Shown piece by piece: positions 8,600 through 23,007 of a stretch of DNA of 64,000 bases. The notes below the pieces were generated by a model. The model saw only the letters and a program-made list of their open reading frames with translations. It was not told the origin of the DNA and did not search any database. Each line of letters begins with the position of its first letter. Position 1 is the first letter of the stretch. The DNA comes from Paracoccaceae bacterium (GTDB taxonomy: Bacteria; Pseudomonadota; Alphaproteobacteria; Rhodobacterales; Rhodobacteraceae), in assembly GCA_014323795.1 (NCBI GenBank), contig JACONK010000034.1:1-64000 (forward strand), in the 5' to 3' direction. The translations under genes and the position numbers were made by a program.

Positions 8600-9465
8600 A
8601 GATCGGCTTTATCGGATTGGGAAATATGGGCGTACCCATGGCGCGCACCCTGATGGCGGCGGGTCACACGATAACAGGATTCGATGTGGCCACCGCACCC
8701 GAGGGCATTTTCATGGCCCAAAGCGTGGCAGAAGCCGGGGCAGACCAGGACACGGTTATAACCATGCTGCCCAATGGTGAAATCCTGCAATCCGTTGTGG
8801 GCGATATACTGCCCGGGATGGCACCGGGAACGCTGCTGCTCGATTGCTCGACTGTGGATGTGGCGGTGGCCAGGGCAGCGGCAGGGGCTGCAGCCGCCGC
8901 ACATGTTCTTTTCGTCGATGCCCCCGTCTCCGGCGGGGTAGGCGGTGCGGCGGCGGGAACGCTGACCTTCATGGCCGGCGGAAGCGAAGAGGCCTTCATG
9001 GTCGCCGAACCGTTGTTCGGGATCATGGGCCAAAGGGCCGTGCACTGCGGCGCGGCCGGGGCCGGCCAGGCGGCGAAAATCTGCAATAACATGATCCTCG
9101 GTGCCACCATGATCGCCACATGTGAAGCCTTCGCGCTTGCCGACAGGCTCGGGCTTGACCGCCAGGCGATGTTTGACGTGGTCTCCACCTCATCGGGGTA
9201 TTCATGGTCGATGAACGCCTACTGCCCGGCCCCGGGGGTCGGCCCCCAAAGCCCGGCTGATAACGGCTACCGGCCAGGTTTTTCCGCTGACCTGATGCTC
9301 AAGGATCTGCGGCTGAGCCAAACGGCAGCCAGGGAGGTGAACGCCGATACCCCAATGGGCCGGCGGGCGGCAGAGATTTACGCGGATTTCGTGGAAACCG
9401 AAAACGGCGCGGGCAAGGATTTTTCAGCACTACTGCCGCGCTTTGAAACCCGCGGCAGAAAATGA
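8596..9465 (+). CDS. mmsB: 3-hydroxyisobutyrate dehydrogenase
   Basis: A 289-residue NAD-dependent beta-hydroxyacid dehydrogenase that oxidises 3-hydroxyisobutyrate to methylmalonate semialdehyde in valine catabolism. The Rossmann motif FIGLGNMG is at residues 5-12, the substrate-binding VDAPVSGG at 108-114, and the catalytic lysine is K161 in the GQAAKICNN context. It overlaps the hydrolase gene by 4 bp. The methylmalonate semialdehyde dehydrogenase (mmsA) expected for the next step is not in the window. The region just downstream on the other strand is a decayed glutamine synthetase whose missing 3' end abuts this gene. Confidence 0.92.
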   Translation: MKIGFIGLGNMGVPMARTLMAAGHTITGFDVATAPEGIFMAQSVAEAGADQDTVITMLPNGEILQSVVGDILPGMAPGTLLLDCSTVDVAVARAAAGAAAAAHVLFVDAPVSGGVGGAAAGTLTFMAGGSEEAFMVAEPLFGIMGQRAVHCGAAGAGQAAKICNNMILGATMIATCEAFALADRLGLDRQAMFDVVSTSSGYSWSMNAYCPAPGVGPQSPADNGYRPGFSADLMLKDLRLSQTAAREVNADTPMGRRAAEIYADFVETENGAGKDFSALLPRFETRGRK

Positions 9466-9469
9466 CGGG

Positions 9470-10306
9470 CAGATAAGTACCCCATTTCCGCTTTGCAGCC
9501 CGCCAATGAAGTAACCGAAGGCCGCCACATGCGCTGCCATCGGCAGTGGTGAAGATGTTCCGTCCGGTTTTCGTGTTGTGCACCGAATGGTGAACATGCA
9601 TCGCCGACCCCGGCTGGTCCGCCATCGGCTTTGCCATGAAGGTGGCTTAATTTTCGTGGCGCGGCGCAAGCCTCTTTCACCAGACGTTTGAAATGACACA
9701 CCTGATCCACGAGCGTAACCGGAACCCCGTGTTTGAGGGTGATCTCCACCTGCCCCGCCACACTGGATGATCGTGCCGATCTCAAACCCCTGGGCTTCCG
9801 CGAAATCGTATGTATCGTCGACCACGGGGCCATATTCATCCACCGCGCTCCTGGGACAGGCCTGCCGGCTGGAGACCCGGTGCCCGGTCTGGCCCATGGG
9901 CGGCTGAACCGGCTGGTCGGGAACGGTATTGCGGGCAACGATGCAGAATTCCACATCCGGGGACACAACCGGTTGCATGCCCATTTCCGCGTATTGCGCC
10001 ACCACGCGGCGCAGGACATTGCGTGGCACCAGCGGCATGTCGTTGCCTTTCAGGTCAGTCATATTGCAACGTCACGGTGCGGCCCGTCCAGGGTGCTGCT
10101 GTCGCTGTCGGGAAATCCGGCGTCAGAACCCTGTCAGATTCGGTGTGCTGGTGCCTGATATCCCCGACATCCGCATAAAACCCTGTCACGGCGTGATAGC
10201 AGATCGAATCCGGCACATACACAGGGTCAAGCCGTGCGAACTTTTGTGCGGGCATCACTTTCCCCCGGGAGTTGCCGGGCGTGTCGGCAATTATACATTT
10301 ACACAC
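9470..10306 (-). pseudogene. Glutamine synthetase family pseudogene (frameshifted, 3' end lost)
   Basis: Pieces of one glutamine synthetase-type protein are spread over at least three frames on the minus strand. An N-terminal piece (10306 to about 10055) has the CIIADTPGNSRGKVMPAQKF domain. A middle piece (about 10062 to 9770) reads LKGNDMPLVPRNVLRRV and VVSPDVEFCIVARN. A further piece reads VEITLKHG and DQVCHFKRLVKEA, and another reads MAKPMADQPGSAMHVHHS. These match the order in gamma-glutamylpolyamine synthetases. At least three shifts of frame are needed, and about 170 C-terminal residues are absent. The neighbouring amidotransferase gene is intact, so the pair may once have served polyamine or amine catabolism. 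Confidence 0.82.
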
Positions 10307-10330
10307 TCGATTTCATCAGGCCGCCGCCCG

Positions 10331-11068
10331 TCAGGATAGTCCCGCACCGCCCCCGGCGCGTCCCGCATGACCAGTGCGGTCGGCTGCGGCTGTGCGGGCC
10401 TTGAAGAAAGCGGCGAACCTGGCGGCCATGTCGGCACCCGCAACCGGTTCATGGACACAGGCCAGGGCGGCCTTCCGCATATCTTCCGGGATTACGCCTT
10501 TCGCACGATGTTCCAGCAGCCCTGTCATGTAACCCGGTGTGAATTCCGGGTGCGGTTGCAATGTGGTGATGTGATGGCCAATTGTGAACCCCGCGTAGCG
10601 GCAAAATCCACTGGACGCGCTGGCATGGGCACCTTCGGGCAGCTCCGTCACCTGATCCTGATGATAGCTGAAAAGCGGCACCGTGCGTCCGTCGGCAAAG
10701 TCATATTCCACCCGACCGACCGACCAGCCGCCAGAAAATTTCCTGACCCGCCCGCCAAGTGCCTGGGCAATGATCTGATGGCCGAAGCAGACACCCGCCA
10801 TAGGCAGCCTGGCAATGTGCACGGCGCGGATGTGGTTTTCAAGCGGTGCAATCCACGGGTGATGCTCATAGACGCCGTATTTGGAACCGGTGATCAGCCA
10901 GCCGTCACATTCGTCCGGTGCGGCGGGCAGTTCTGTCGCGTTTACGTCATAGACGCGGAAATTGAACCCGTGGCCCGACAGAAATCGCCGGAACATGTCG
11001 CCGTATTGGCCAAATTTTGGTACCAATTCCCCTGGCACCGGGCCGGTTTGCAGGATGCCTATGCGCAT
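10331..11068 (-). CDS. Class I glutamine amidotransferase
   Basis: A 245-residue stand-alone class I amidotransferase (DJ-1/GATase fold). The nucleophile C94 sits in AGVCFGHQ and the His-Glu pair of the triad is H173/E175 in QPHPEF, so the active site is complete. Such proteins hydrolyse gamma-glutamyl bonds; in Rhodobacterales they commonly precede glutamine synthetase-like genes, as here, where a decayed synthetase follows directly. A role in freeing gamma-glutamyl amine intermediates is plausible but inferred. The gene diverges from glutaryl-CoA dehydrogenase; the 122 bp between the two starts must hold both promoters. Confidence 0.87.
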   Translation of the reverse strand: MRIGILQTGPVPGELVPKFGQYGDMFRRFLSGHGFNFRVYDVNATELPAAPDECDGWLITGSKYGVYEHHPWIAPLENHIRAVHIARLPMAGVCFGHQIIAQALGGRVRKFSGGWSVGRVEYDFADGRTVPLFSYHQDQVTELPEGAHASASSGFCRYAGFTIGHHITTLQPHPEFTPGYMTGLLEHRAKGVIPEDMRKAALACVHEPVAGADMAARFAAFFKARTAAADRTGHAGRAGGGAGLS

Positions 11069-11190
11069 TGTTTTCCCGTTTTGTTCAGCCTGTTACCTAT
11101 ACCTGCCCCCGAAACCGGGCAAGGCTGGACTTTTTGCGGCTGGAACGGCAGGATGTGACTCAGATATTTCAGCTTGAAAGGCTCTCTCTG

Positions 11191-12414
11191 ATGAACATTC
11201 AGAACCCGGAACTGAAGGCCAGGGATAAACCGGACCTTGGCCCCTTTCAGTGGGACGATCCGTTTCTTATCGAGGATCAGCTGACAGAAGAGGAACGCAT
11301 GGTCCGAGACAGTGCCCGGGCCTATGCCAGGGATAAACTGATGCCGCGCATCACGGATGCCTTTGCCGACGAAACCGCGGACCCCGGAATTTTCCGAGAG
11401 ATGGGAGATATGGGGCTTTTGGGCCTGACAGTCCCGCAGCACTACGGTGGCCTTGGCGCGGGTTATGTGACCTATGGCCTGGTTGCGCGGGAAATTGACC
11501 GGGTGGATGCGGGCTATCGGTCAATGATGTCCGTCCAGTCGTCTTTGGTGATGTACCCGATCTACGCCTACGGGTCCGAAGAGCATCGGCAGAAGTATCT
11601 GCCGGGCCTTGCCGCCGGCACCCTTGTTGGCTGTTTCGGGCTGACGGAGCCTGACGCCGGTTCTGACCCTGCAGCGATGAAGACGGTCGCGAAGAAGGCC
11701 GACCGGGGCTATGTGCTGAATGGCGCCAAGATGTGGATTTCGAACGCGCCGGTCGCGGACGTATTTGTGGTTTGGGCAAAGTCGGAGCTTCACGGCGGCA
11801 GGATTCGCGGGTTTATACTCGAGAAAGGAATGAAAGGCCTGCGCACACCAAAGATCGAAGGCAAGATGAGCCTGCGCGCCTCTGTCACCGGCGAAATCGT
11901 GATGGATAATGTTGAGGTTGGCGAAGATGCGCTGCTGCCCTGCGTTGAAGGGCTGAAAGGCCCGTTCGGCTGCCTGAATCGTGCGCGCTACGGCATCAGC
12001 TGGGGTGCGCTGGGCGCGGCAGAGTTTTGCTGGCACGCGGCGCGGCAATACGGGCTTGATCGCGTACAGTTCAACAGGCCGATTGCACAGACGCAGCTCT
12101 TCCAGCGCAAGCTGGCCGATATGCAATCTGAAATCGCGCTTGGGCTGCAAGCGGCACTGCGGGTGGGCCGGCTGATGGACGAGGCGCGGGCCGCGCCGGA
12201 GATGATCTCTATCCTAAAACGCAACAACTGCGGCAAGGCACTCGACATCGCCCGGATGGCCCGGGACATGCACGGGGGCAACGGGATCAGCCTTGAATAC
12301 CACGTGATGCGCCATGTGATGAACCTGGAGACGGTGAACACCTATGAGGGCACCCATGACGTGCACACGCTGATCCTGGGCCGTGCCCAAACAGGCCTGC
12401 AGGCGTTCTTCTGA
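11191..12414 (+). CDS. gcdH: Glutaryl-CoA dehydrogenase-like acyl-CoA dehydrogenase
   Basis: A 407-residue acyl-CoA dehydrogenase that most resembles glutaryl-CoA dehydrogenase, which oxidises and decarboxylates glutaryl-CoA to crotonyl-CoA in lysine and tryptophan breakdown. Characteristic stretches are [29 protein letters not shown], the [13 protein letters not shown] strand, and [18 protein letters not shown] at the C-terminus with the catalytic glutamate. The ATG at 11191 is preferred over an in-frame start at 11017 because the family begins near this point. A strong hairpin at 12598 may end transcription. Confidence 0.9.
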   Translation: MNIQNPELKARDKPDLGPFQWDDPFLIEDQLTEEERMVRDSARAYARDKLMPRITDAFADETADPGIFREMGDMGLLGLTVPQHYGGLGAGYVTYGLVAREIDRVDAGYRSMMSVQSSLVMYPIYAYGSEEHRQKYLPGLAAGTLVGCFGLTEPDAGSDPAAMKTVAKKADRGYVLNGAKMWISNAPVADVFVVWAKSELHGGRIRGFILEKGMKGLRTPKIEGKMSLRASVTGEIVMDNVEVGEDALLPCVEGLKGPFGCLNRARYGISWGALGAAEFCWHAARQYGLDRVQFNRPIAQTQLFQRKLADMQSEIALGLQAALRVGRLMDEARAAPEMISILKRNNCGKALDIARMARDMHGGNGISLEYHVMRHVMNLETVNTYEGTHDVHTLILGRAQTGLQAFF

Positions 12415-12597
12415 GTTTATCAGCCACATCGGCACCCGGCCCACCTCGTCGTGTTTACCCCGGTTTCTGCGCCAGCCTGTGCGCTCGCCTTATCTGTGGC
12501 CGGTGGCTCGCCCTGGTTGTGGCTGGTGCGGCCATCTGAATGTGGTACCGGATGATACGGACCGACAAAAAGCCCGCCGCTTGTTTGCCACACAGGC

Positions 12598-12627
12598 AAC
12601 AGGGCCACCCGCCGGGATGGCCCTGTT
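12598..12627 (+). terminator. Hairpin downstream of glutaryl-CoA dehydrogenase
   Basis: A perfect 10-bp stem (AACAGGGCCA / TGGCCCTGTT) with a 10-base loop is followed by CTTTCC. The T-run is short, so it is a fair rather than strong rho-independent terminator candidate. It lies 184 bp after gcdH and before the RTX remnant on the other strand, so it could serve both. Confidence 0.5.
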
Positions 12628-12654
12628 CTTTCCGCCACAATCGGCCCGGGCCTT

Positions 12655-13080
12655 TCAGACCAGGATAAATTCAAAGTGGCCAGCTTGCGGGCCAGTCAGT
12701 CACACACCTGTCAGGGTGATACCGGCATCCTGCAGTTCCATATCTTTCGGGGAGATATTGAGATCCTGCTTCCGGCTCAGGATCGCGTCCCCGTTTTTCG
12801 ATTCTTTTTCAGGTCTTCGAATTTGAAACCCTCTTTATTGATTCTGTATCCTGATCTCGTCATTATCCTTATCGAAGTCGGTGACGGGGTCATGGACCCT
12901 GTCGCCGGTCCGGAACACAAATGTATCCGCGCCATCACAGCCGGTCAGCATGTCGCCGCCTGCCCCGCCAGGGGGGACAAGCCCCAACATGACCTTGTGC
13001 CTGATGATTCGGAAATTCAGGCAATCCGCCTTCACCGCCAGGTCAGGATCACGCCAAATCTGTTCCGGGGACGGCAATCA
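12655..13080 (-). pseudogene. RTX protein remnant (C-terminal module, broken)
   Basis: On the minus strand the segment from about 13080 to 12838 reads [19 protein letters not shown], then VTDFDKDNDEIRIQNQ and a stop. After that stop, other frames continue the recognisable RTX end: GFKFEDL, then ITLTGV, then AGHFEFIL close to 12660. This is the terminal beta-roll module seen intact at 1-382 and 37.0-37.2 kb, but disrupted by a stop and shifts of frame and lacking most upstream repeats. It is therefore a dead fragment of an RTX exoprotein gene. Nothing else convincing was found between 12415 and 13136 apart from the hairpin at 12598. Confidence 0.7.
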
Positions 13081-13136
13081 ACCCGGCCCGTATCTTTATG
13101 CTCCCTTGTGGCGGGGGGCATCGGACGATGGCCTTG

Positions 13137-14423
13137 TCACATCTCAACAATCCTCAAGGCGATTGGCGGGGTGGTGGCATCGCCGGTCGCACTGATCGCC
13201 TCAAGCACCGCATCGATACGCGTACGCCGGGCCGGGTGGGTGACAATTACGACAGGGGCACTGTCATTCGCATGGGCTTTCTGGCGCAGGCGATCAATCG
13301 ATACGCCAGCTTCTGACAAGGCACCTGCCAGCCGTGCGAGCGTACCCGCCCGATCCCGCAAAGCCAGCCGTATATACCAGGCTGACCTGGCACTGCTTCG
13401 GGCCGGTTCCGCCTTCACAAGACTTGCCGCAGCCTGCCCGAAGACCGGAAGCCGGATGCCCCGGGCAATATCCATCACATCACCCACAACCGCACTGGCG
13501 GTCGGGCCCTGTCCGGCACCGGCACCGCGCAGCACCACCTGGCCCACGCTGTCGCCTTCAATCACCACCATATTCGTGCCGCCTTCCAGCCGGCCCAGGG
13601 GCGAATTGCAGGGCACAAGCGCGGGCATCATTGTCTGTTCCAGACCGGCATCCCCCATCGCGGCCACGCCCAGCAATTTGATGCGGTAGCCGAGCTCTGC
13701 CGCCGTTTCGATATCTTCAATGGAAATGGTGCCGATGCCCTGCAGTTCGGCAGAGGCGAAATCGACCCGGGTGCCAAACCCGACGGCTGCCAGAAGGACA
13801 AGCTTGTGGGCCGCGTCAATGCCGCCCACATCAAGGTTCGGATCCGCCTCCAGAAAGCCCAGTGCGCCCGCTTCGGCAAAGGCCTCCTCGTAGGGCAGGC
13901 CTGCGGTTTCCATGCGTGTCAGGATATAATTGCAGGTACCGTTCATAACCCCCATAATCCTGGTGATCCGGTTGCCGACGAGCCCCTCTGCCAGCACCTT
14001 GATGACCGGGATACCACCTGCCACAGCGGCCTCAAAACGCAGATTTACGCTGGCAGACTCCGCGGCTTCGGCAAGGGTTTGCCCATGGTGGGCCAGCATC
14101 GCCTTGTTCGCGGTCACAACGTGCTTGCCCGCCGCCAGGGCTGCCTTGGTTGCGGCCAGGGCCGGGCCATCCGCACCACCCATCAGTTCCACAAACACAT
14201 CCACATCGTCCCGCGTGGCCAGGGCGACGGGATCATCTTCCCAGGCGGTGCCGGACAGGTCCACGCCCCGGTTCCGGCTTTTTGACCGGGCACTGACAGC
14301 GGAAATACCCACCGGACATGTCCCGCGTAATTGCAGCATGCCTGCGTGGTTGCGGATGATGTTCACAACGCCCGTACCCACTGTTCCCAATCCGGCAATT
14401 CCAAGACGCAGGGGTCTGATCAT
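13137..14423 (-). CDS. hom: Homoserine dehydrogenase
   Basis: A 428-residue NAD(P)-dependent enzyme that reduces aspartate semialdehyde to homoserine, the branch point to threonine and methionine. The nucleotide-binding GLGTVGTGV motif is at residues 11-19, the catalytic domain contains VVTANKAMLA and the GVMNGTCNYIL segment, and a C-terminal ACT domain (from about residue 345, AWYIRLALRDRAGTLARLAG) suggests feedback regulation by threonine. Length and domain order are normal. It is the only gene on its strand here, so it is probably a single-gene transcript starting near 14424-14497. Confidence 0.95.
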   Translation of the reverse strand: MIRPLRLGIAGLGTVGTGVVNIIRNHAGMLQLRGTCPVGISAVSARSKSRNRGVDLSGTAWEDDPVALATRDDVDVFVELMGGADGPALAATKAALAAGKHVVTANKAMLAHHGQTLAEAAESASVNLRFEAAVAGGIPVIKVLAEGLVGNRITRIMGVMNGTCNYILTRMETAGLPYEEAFAEAGALGFLEADPNLDVGGIDAAHKLVLLAAVGFGTRVDFASAELQGIGTISIEDIETAAELGYRIKLLGVAAMGDAGLEQTMMPALVPCNSPLGRLEGGTNMVVIEGDSVGQVVLRGAGAGQGPTASAVVGDVMDIARGIRLPVFGQAAASLVKAEPARSSARSAWYIRLALRDRAGTLARLAGALSEAGVSIDRLRQKAHANDSAPVVIVTHPARRTRIDAVLEAISATGDATTPPIALRIVEM

Positions 14424-14497
14424 GGCTATAGGCTTTCAATAGCGATGCTGCTGATCGGTCCGTTCCTAGACCAGGGAAAAGGACGGGGCAACAGCAC

Positions 14498-14734
14498 TTA
14501 TCGGGAAAAGCGCGCGACGCGGGCCTCCAGCACCCGGGCACGGGCGATCAGACGCCCTGCCATATCGGTGCGATCCTCGCCTTTTTCGGCGTCAGCAAGC
14601 ACTGCTGTTTCTCCCAGAACAGGCCAGCCCGTGCCATCCGCCGTGCTGGCGGCGGGGTATTCAAAATCCGGGCGCGCCCGGCGGATATCACATCCCGTCA
14701 ACAGAACCAGCAAAAGTATAAGAAGCCGCCGCAT
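14498..14734 (-). CDS. Small predicted lipoprotein
   Basis: A 78-residue protein beginning MRRLLILLLVLLTGC. This is a short lipoprotein signal peptide with the lipobox LTGC, so C15 would be lipidated. The mature part is charged, polar and rich in Ala/Arg, with no known domain. An upstream in-frame start (14794) would put a non-signal stretch before the hydrophobic core, so 14734 is preferred. Conserved small lipoproteins next to hom occur in alphaproteobacteria, but I cannot assign a function. It diverges from a TetR-type gene with 112 bp between the starts. Confidence 0.65.
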   Translation of the reverse strand: MRRLLILLLVLLTGCDIRRARPDFEYPAASTADGTGWPVLGETAVLADAEKGEDRTDMAGRLIARARVLEARVARFSR

Positions 14735-14846
14735 CTGCCATGTCCCTGGTCCCTGCCAGCACTGCAGTCTAGGCACCATATCCGTACCGTGCAAGCCACA
14801 ATCCTACAGGTTCCCTTTCCCGTGGCTTTCGCGTAAGGCTCCGCCC

Positions 14847-15422
14847 ATGGCACGCACCAGGGGCAGTTTTGCCGAAGACACGAAAGGCCGCATTTTCAAC
14901 GTTGCGGCGGCACTTTTTGCCGGGCGCGGGTTCGCGGCCGTTTCCATGCGCGATATCGCGGCAGAGGCAGGGGTGCGGGCAGGCACACTCTATCGCTACA
15001 CCCCGGACAAGAATACATTGCTCTGCGACCTCGGCACGGGGCATTTGCGTGCCCTGATCGCCGCATGGGAGGCCTGTGATCAAACCGATCCCCTGGCCGC
15101 TTTCGTGCGGAACCACCTGAGTTTCAGCCTTGCCCGCCCCGATACCGCCGTGATTGCATCAAGGGAATTGCACTGCCTGTCCGATGATCAGGCCCGCGCC
15201 GTCTTTGCCCTGCGCACAGATTATGAGACGACCCTGGGACGTATCCTGCTGACCCGGGGATTGTCGCCGGAAGAGGCCGTGTTTACCACGCGCTCGATCC
15301 TCGCCATGCTCAGCCAAGTGCCGATCTGGTTCCGCGCCAGGGGCGGGCTGTCGGCGCAGGAGCTCGCCATGCGCTATGTGGATATGACGCGCCGCATGGT
15401 GCCCCTGCCCGCTACCGCGTGA
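14847..15422 (+). CDS. TetR family transcriptional regulator
   Basis: A 191-residue regulator. The N-terminal 60 residues hold the TetR helix-turn-helix ([20 protein letters not shown], then [18 protein letters not shown]), and the rest is a helical ligand-binding domain. The ATG at 14847 matches family starts; the frame is open much further upstream but that part overlaps hom on the other strand. Its last 11 bp overlap the 3' end of mnmA, which converges on it. TetR proteins usually repress a neighbour; the divergent lipoprotein gene is the obvious candidate target, though this is inference only. Confidence 0.85.
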   Translation: MARTRGSFAEDTKGRIFNVAAALFAGRGFAAVSMRDIAAEAGVRAGTLYRYTPDKNTLLCDLGTGHLRALIAAWEACDQTDPLAAFVRNHLSFSLARPDTAVIASRELHCLSDDQARAVFALRTDYETTLGRILLTRGLSPEEAVFTTRSILAMLSQVPIWFRARGGLSAQELAMRYVDMTRRMVPLPATA

Positions 15423-16551
15423 TCCAGCCGCCGCCAAAGACGCGGGTGCCATACTCTTCGTAAAATACGCAGGCCTGGCCCGGGGCCACACCCTCTTCGG
15501 CGGACAAAAGTTCCACCCTTGCGGTGTCGGGGCCGGTGGGTCGCACAATGGCGGGTTTCGGGGGGCGGGCAGACCGGACCCGCACAGCCAGGGGCCATTC
15601 GGCCTGCGCCTCAAAATCCGCGTCGCCCAGCCAATTTACCCCTTTGACATTCACTGTACGGGTGCCCAAGTTCGCCCGCGGGCCGACAATGACCCGACGC
15701 CTGTCAGTATCCAGCCGTACGACAAAAAGCGGTTCGCCGCCGCCGATGCCGATTCCGCGGCGCTGCCCCACCGTGTAGTGAATCACGCCCCGATGCCGAC
15801 CCAGCACACGACCGTCGAGATGAACAATATCACCGGGTTCCACTGCGCCGGGGCGCAGTTTTTCAATAACAGAAGCGTAAGAGCCGTCGGGCACAAAACA
15901 GATATCCTGGCTGTCGGGCTTATCCGCCACTGGCAGGCCGTAGCGGTGTGCCAGTGCGCGGGTTTCCTGTTTCGTGCGCAGATGGCCAAGCGGGAAACGC
16001 AGGTAATCGAGCTGTTCCGCTGTTATGGAAAACAGAAAGTAGGACTGGTCCCGATCAGGGTCAGTGGCCTTGTGCAGCTCAGCCCCGTGGCCACCGGTTT
16101 TGCGCCGGATGTAGTGGCCGGTGGCCATGCAATCCGCGTCAAGGTCTTTGGCGGTTGACAGAAGATCGCGGAACTTTACCCGTTCATTGCAGCGGATGCA
16201 GGGCACAGGGGTTATGCCCGCCAGATAGCTGTCGGCAAATTCGTCAATCACAGCGTCTTTGAAAGTGTTTTCGTAATCCAGCACGTAGTGCGGAAAGCCC
16301 GTTTTTTCGGCCACACGACGGGCATCGTGAACATCGCGGCCCGCACAGCAGGCACCTTTCCTTTCACGGGCTGCGCCATGATCGTAGAGTTGCAAAGTGA
16401 TGCCCACCACATCATAGCCTGCGCGGGCAAGTGCCGCCGCCACGACTGAACTGTCAACCCCGCCTGACATGGCCACCAGAACACGCGTATCTGCCGGGGA
16501 TTTATTAAATCCCAGGGAATTCAGTTCGGACATAGTGCGGTCAGGTGCCAT
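15412..16551 (-). CDS. mnmA: tRNA-specific 2-thiouridylase
   Basis: A 379-residue ATP pyrophosphatase that puts sulfur on U34 of tRNAs for Lys, Glu and Gln. The PP-loop SGGVDSS is at residues 29-35. Catalytic cysteines of the family appear as the CIRC motif ([13 protein letters not shown]) and in GQACVFYEE near the end. The tRNA-recognition motif [11 protein letters not shown] is present. A second in-frame ATG (16533) would shorten it by six residues; both are compatible with the family. The gene converges with the TetR gene, overlapping it by 11 bp. It shares the 387-bp upstream space with ctrA, which is transcribed away from it. Confidence 0.95.
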   Translation of the reverse strand: MAPDRTMSELNSLGFNKSPADTRVLVAMSGGVDSSVVAAALARAGYDVVGITLQLYDHGAARERKGACCAGRDVHDARRVAEKTGFPHYVLDYENTFKDAVIDEFADSYLAGITPVPCIRCNERVKFRDLLSTAKDLDADCMATGHYIRRKTGGHGAELHKATDPDRDQSYFLFSITAEQLDYLRFPLGHLRTKQETRALAHRYGLPVADKPDSQDICFVPDGSYASVIEKLRPGAVEPGDIVHLDGRVLGRHRGVIHYTVGQRRGIGIGGGEPLFVVRLDTDRRRVIVGPRANLGTRTVNVKGVNWLGDADFEAQAEWPLAVRVRSARPPKPAIVRPTGPDTARVELLSAEEGVAPGQACVFYEEYGTRVFGGGWITR

Positions 16552-16938
16552 AAAGTATAAGGTGTGCAGGGGATATGAAAAATCCTGCCCGCTTTCAAGG
16601 GGTGGCTACATATCCTGATAAACCCGGGCAGGGCACGGAAAAGGCTGTGTATTTTGCAAAAACCGAACCGACGGCAATTACTTTGGTGACCAGTTTTGCC
16701 ACGGCACGGTGCAGGGCGAACGGGATGAATGCTGTGGTCACTAAACCGAATCTCCGGCAAAGAAGTATGCAAGAGGTATGGCCTTTCGACAGGCAGACGT
16801 GCCGGATGAACAGCTGCCATGCGGAACCATGAGGCTGGTGCCTTGCGCGGGACAACGTCAGGTTTTCCGGATTCTGCTAACCTGTTCCGGGCGTATTCGG
16901 CGGAAAAAATATCTGCCTTATCTGTGGAGGTGAAACGG
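16552..16938. other. Intergenic region between divergent mnmA and ctrA
   Basis: These 387 bp hold the promoters of both genes. I see two GANTC sites (GAATC near 16746 and GATTC near 16869), the methylation site of CcrM in alphaproteobacteria, which controls ctrA in some relatives. There is no coding frame with family features. A clear CtrA box (TTAA, seven bases, TTAA) was not found by eye. Confidence 0.4.
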
Positions 16939-17652
16939 ATGCGCATTCTGCTTATCGAAGATGACCCGGCCACATCCCGCAGCATTGAGCAACTGTTGGC
17001 GAATGCCGGCCGGAACGTCTATGCGACCAATCTGGGCGAAGACGGCGTGGAGATCGCAAAGATCTACGACTATGATATGATCCTGCTGGATCTCGGCCTG
17101 CCGGACATAACCGGGCATGAGGTGCTGCGCAAGCTGCGCATGGCCAGGGTGCAGACGCCGGTTATGATCCTGTCCGGCAAGAATGAAACGGAGGAAAAGA
17201 TCAAAAGTTTCAGTTTCGGTGCGGATGACTATCTGACCAAACCCTTTGACAGCAAGGAGCTGATCGCCCGCATCAACGCGATTGTGCGCCGGTCCAAAGG
17301 TCACGCGCAATCGGTGATCCGCACTGGCGCGATCACCGTGAACCTTGATGCCAAAACGGTTGAGGTAAACGGCAGGCCGGTGCATCTGACCGGTAAGGAA
17401 TACCAGATTATGGAGATTTTGAGCCTGCGCAAAGGCACCCCGCTGACCAAGGAGGTGTTCTTCAACCATCTTTACGGCGGCTTGGATGAGCCGGAGCTGA
17501 AGATCATCGATGTATTCATCTGCAAGCTGCGCAAGAAACTGCGCCAGGCAATCGGGGATGAAACCTGTATCGAAACGGTTTGGGGGCGCGGCTATGTGCT
17601 GCGGGATCCTGTCGGACAGACAGATAGCGCAAGGCGCACGGCAGCGGGCTAG
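16939..17652 (+). CDS. ctrA: Cell-cycle response regulator CtrA
   Basis: A 237-residue OmpR-type response regulator. The receiver domain carries the acidic pair E7-D8-D9 and the phosphoacceptor D51 ([10 protein letters not shown]); the C-terminal winged helix has the CtrA-specific recognition segment [15 protein letters not shown]. In alphaproteobacteria CtrA is activated by the CckA-ChpT phosphorelay and directs genes for motility, gene transfer agents and, in some species, replication control. A good ribosome site (TGGAGG) lies eight bases before ATG 16939. The protein ends AAG rather than the AlaAla that ClpXP recognises in Caulobacter, so turnover may differ. Confidence 0.93.
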   Translation: MRILLIEDDPATSRSIEQLLANAGRNVYATNLGEDGVEIAKIYDYDMILLDLGLPDITGHEVLRKLRMARVQTPVMILSGKNETEEKIKSFSFGADDYLTKPFDSKELIARINAIVRRSKGHAQSVIRTGAITVNLDAKTVEVNGRPVHLTGKEYQIMEILSLRKGTPLTKEVFFNHLYGGLDEPELKIIDVFICKLRKKLRQAIGDETCIETVWGRGYVLRDPVGQTDSARRTAAG

Positions 17653-17887
17653 GCCTGCCTGCAAGGGTTTCGGCACTCCCTGTCCGAAAATGACGGGCAG
17701 CGGCGTTGCCTGTGCGCCTCAGGCGCGTTCTGTCAGGCCCGGCGCGGCCGGGGGCAGCAGACTTCGGCAAAAATATTTTCAACCCCGGGGAAGCGAAAGC
17801 ACTTTCAATTTTCGGCAATTCAGGCAACGATCAGGATGGTTTCGGCGACATACCTCTGCCGTTCAAACCCGAACCTGCCAGGGATGA

Positions 17888-22392
<4,505 letters not shown>

Positions 22393-22541
22393 GGCACCAA
22401 CCCGGATTTTGGACAATGTTCGGCAACAGGTCTTGATTGGCATGAACACTTATGGAACATTCCGGTGATGGCGGGCGGGCACTGCCGATTCTGGCAACCA
22501 GGCCCGGACCATATTAAATTCAGACCTAATGAGGGCAGAAC

Positions 22542-22928
22542 ATGCAAATACCCTATGGCAAGAACACCTGGGAGCATGCGCAAGAACTGCCGCAAACAGA
22601 CGGGCCCGGAGGCGGTTTTTACACGCTTGCGTTCATCTGCTGGGGGCTTGCGGGTCTTTTCGCGTTTGCAAGTTTGATATGCTTTGCCAATGCGGCGGAC
22701 ACATACCGCCCTGCCGAATATCTGGTCTGGGGGATTGTTAGCCTTTCCGCCGCCGGTGCGTTTTTAACGACAGGCATTTTCGTGCGCATCCTGGCCGTGA
22801 TCGTGCGGGCCCAGGTCATCACCGCACACTGCACCGCGGAACTGCCTAGAGAGCATGACCTCAAGGGGTATCCTCAGGAGACGGAAAAGAATCCGGCTGC
22901 CAGAATGCGCAGAACCTGCCTCTCATAA
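22542..22928 (+). CDS. Small two-helix membrane protein, function unknown
   Basis: A 128-residue protein with two hydrophobic segments (about residues 27-50, FYTLAFICWGLAGLFAFASL, and about 62-90, YLVWGIVSLSAAGAFLTTGI) separated by a short polar loop, so both ends likely face the cytoplasm. No domain is recognised. It has its own 149-bp upstream gap after recG. Codon use resembles that of neighbours and the hydrophobic pattern is regular, which supports a real gene. Confidence 0.6.
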   Translation: MQIPYGKNTWEHAQELPQTDGPGGGFYTLAFICWGLAGLFAFASLICFANAADTYRPAEYLVWGIVSLSAAGAFLTTGIFVRILAVIVRAQVITAHCTAELPREHDLKGYPQETEKNPAARMRRTCLS

Positions 22929-23007
22929 AGACAGGGAATCCGGCATCCGCCGCCCGGTGCGGGGCGCAGCCCCTGTCCTTATCCGGGTTTCGCCCTGCGG
23001 CCCCCGT

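Noticed and set aside
12676-13689. Long plus-strand frame across the RTX remnant and hom 3' end
   Set aside because: No domain; the minus-strand readings (RTX module and homoserine dehydrogenase) explain the sequence.
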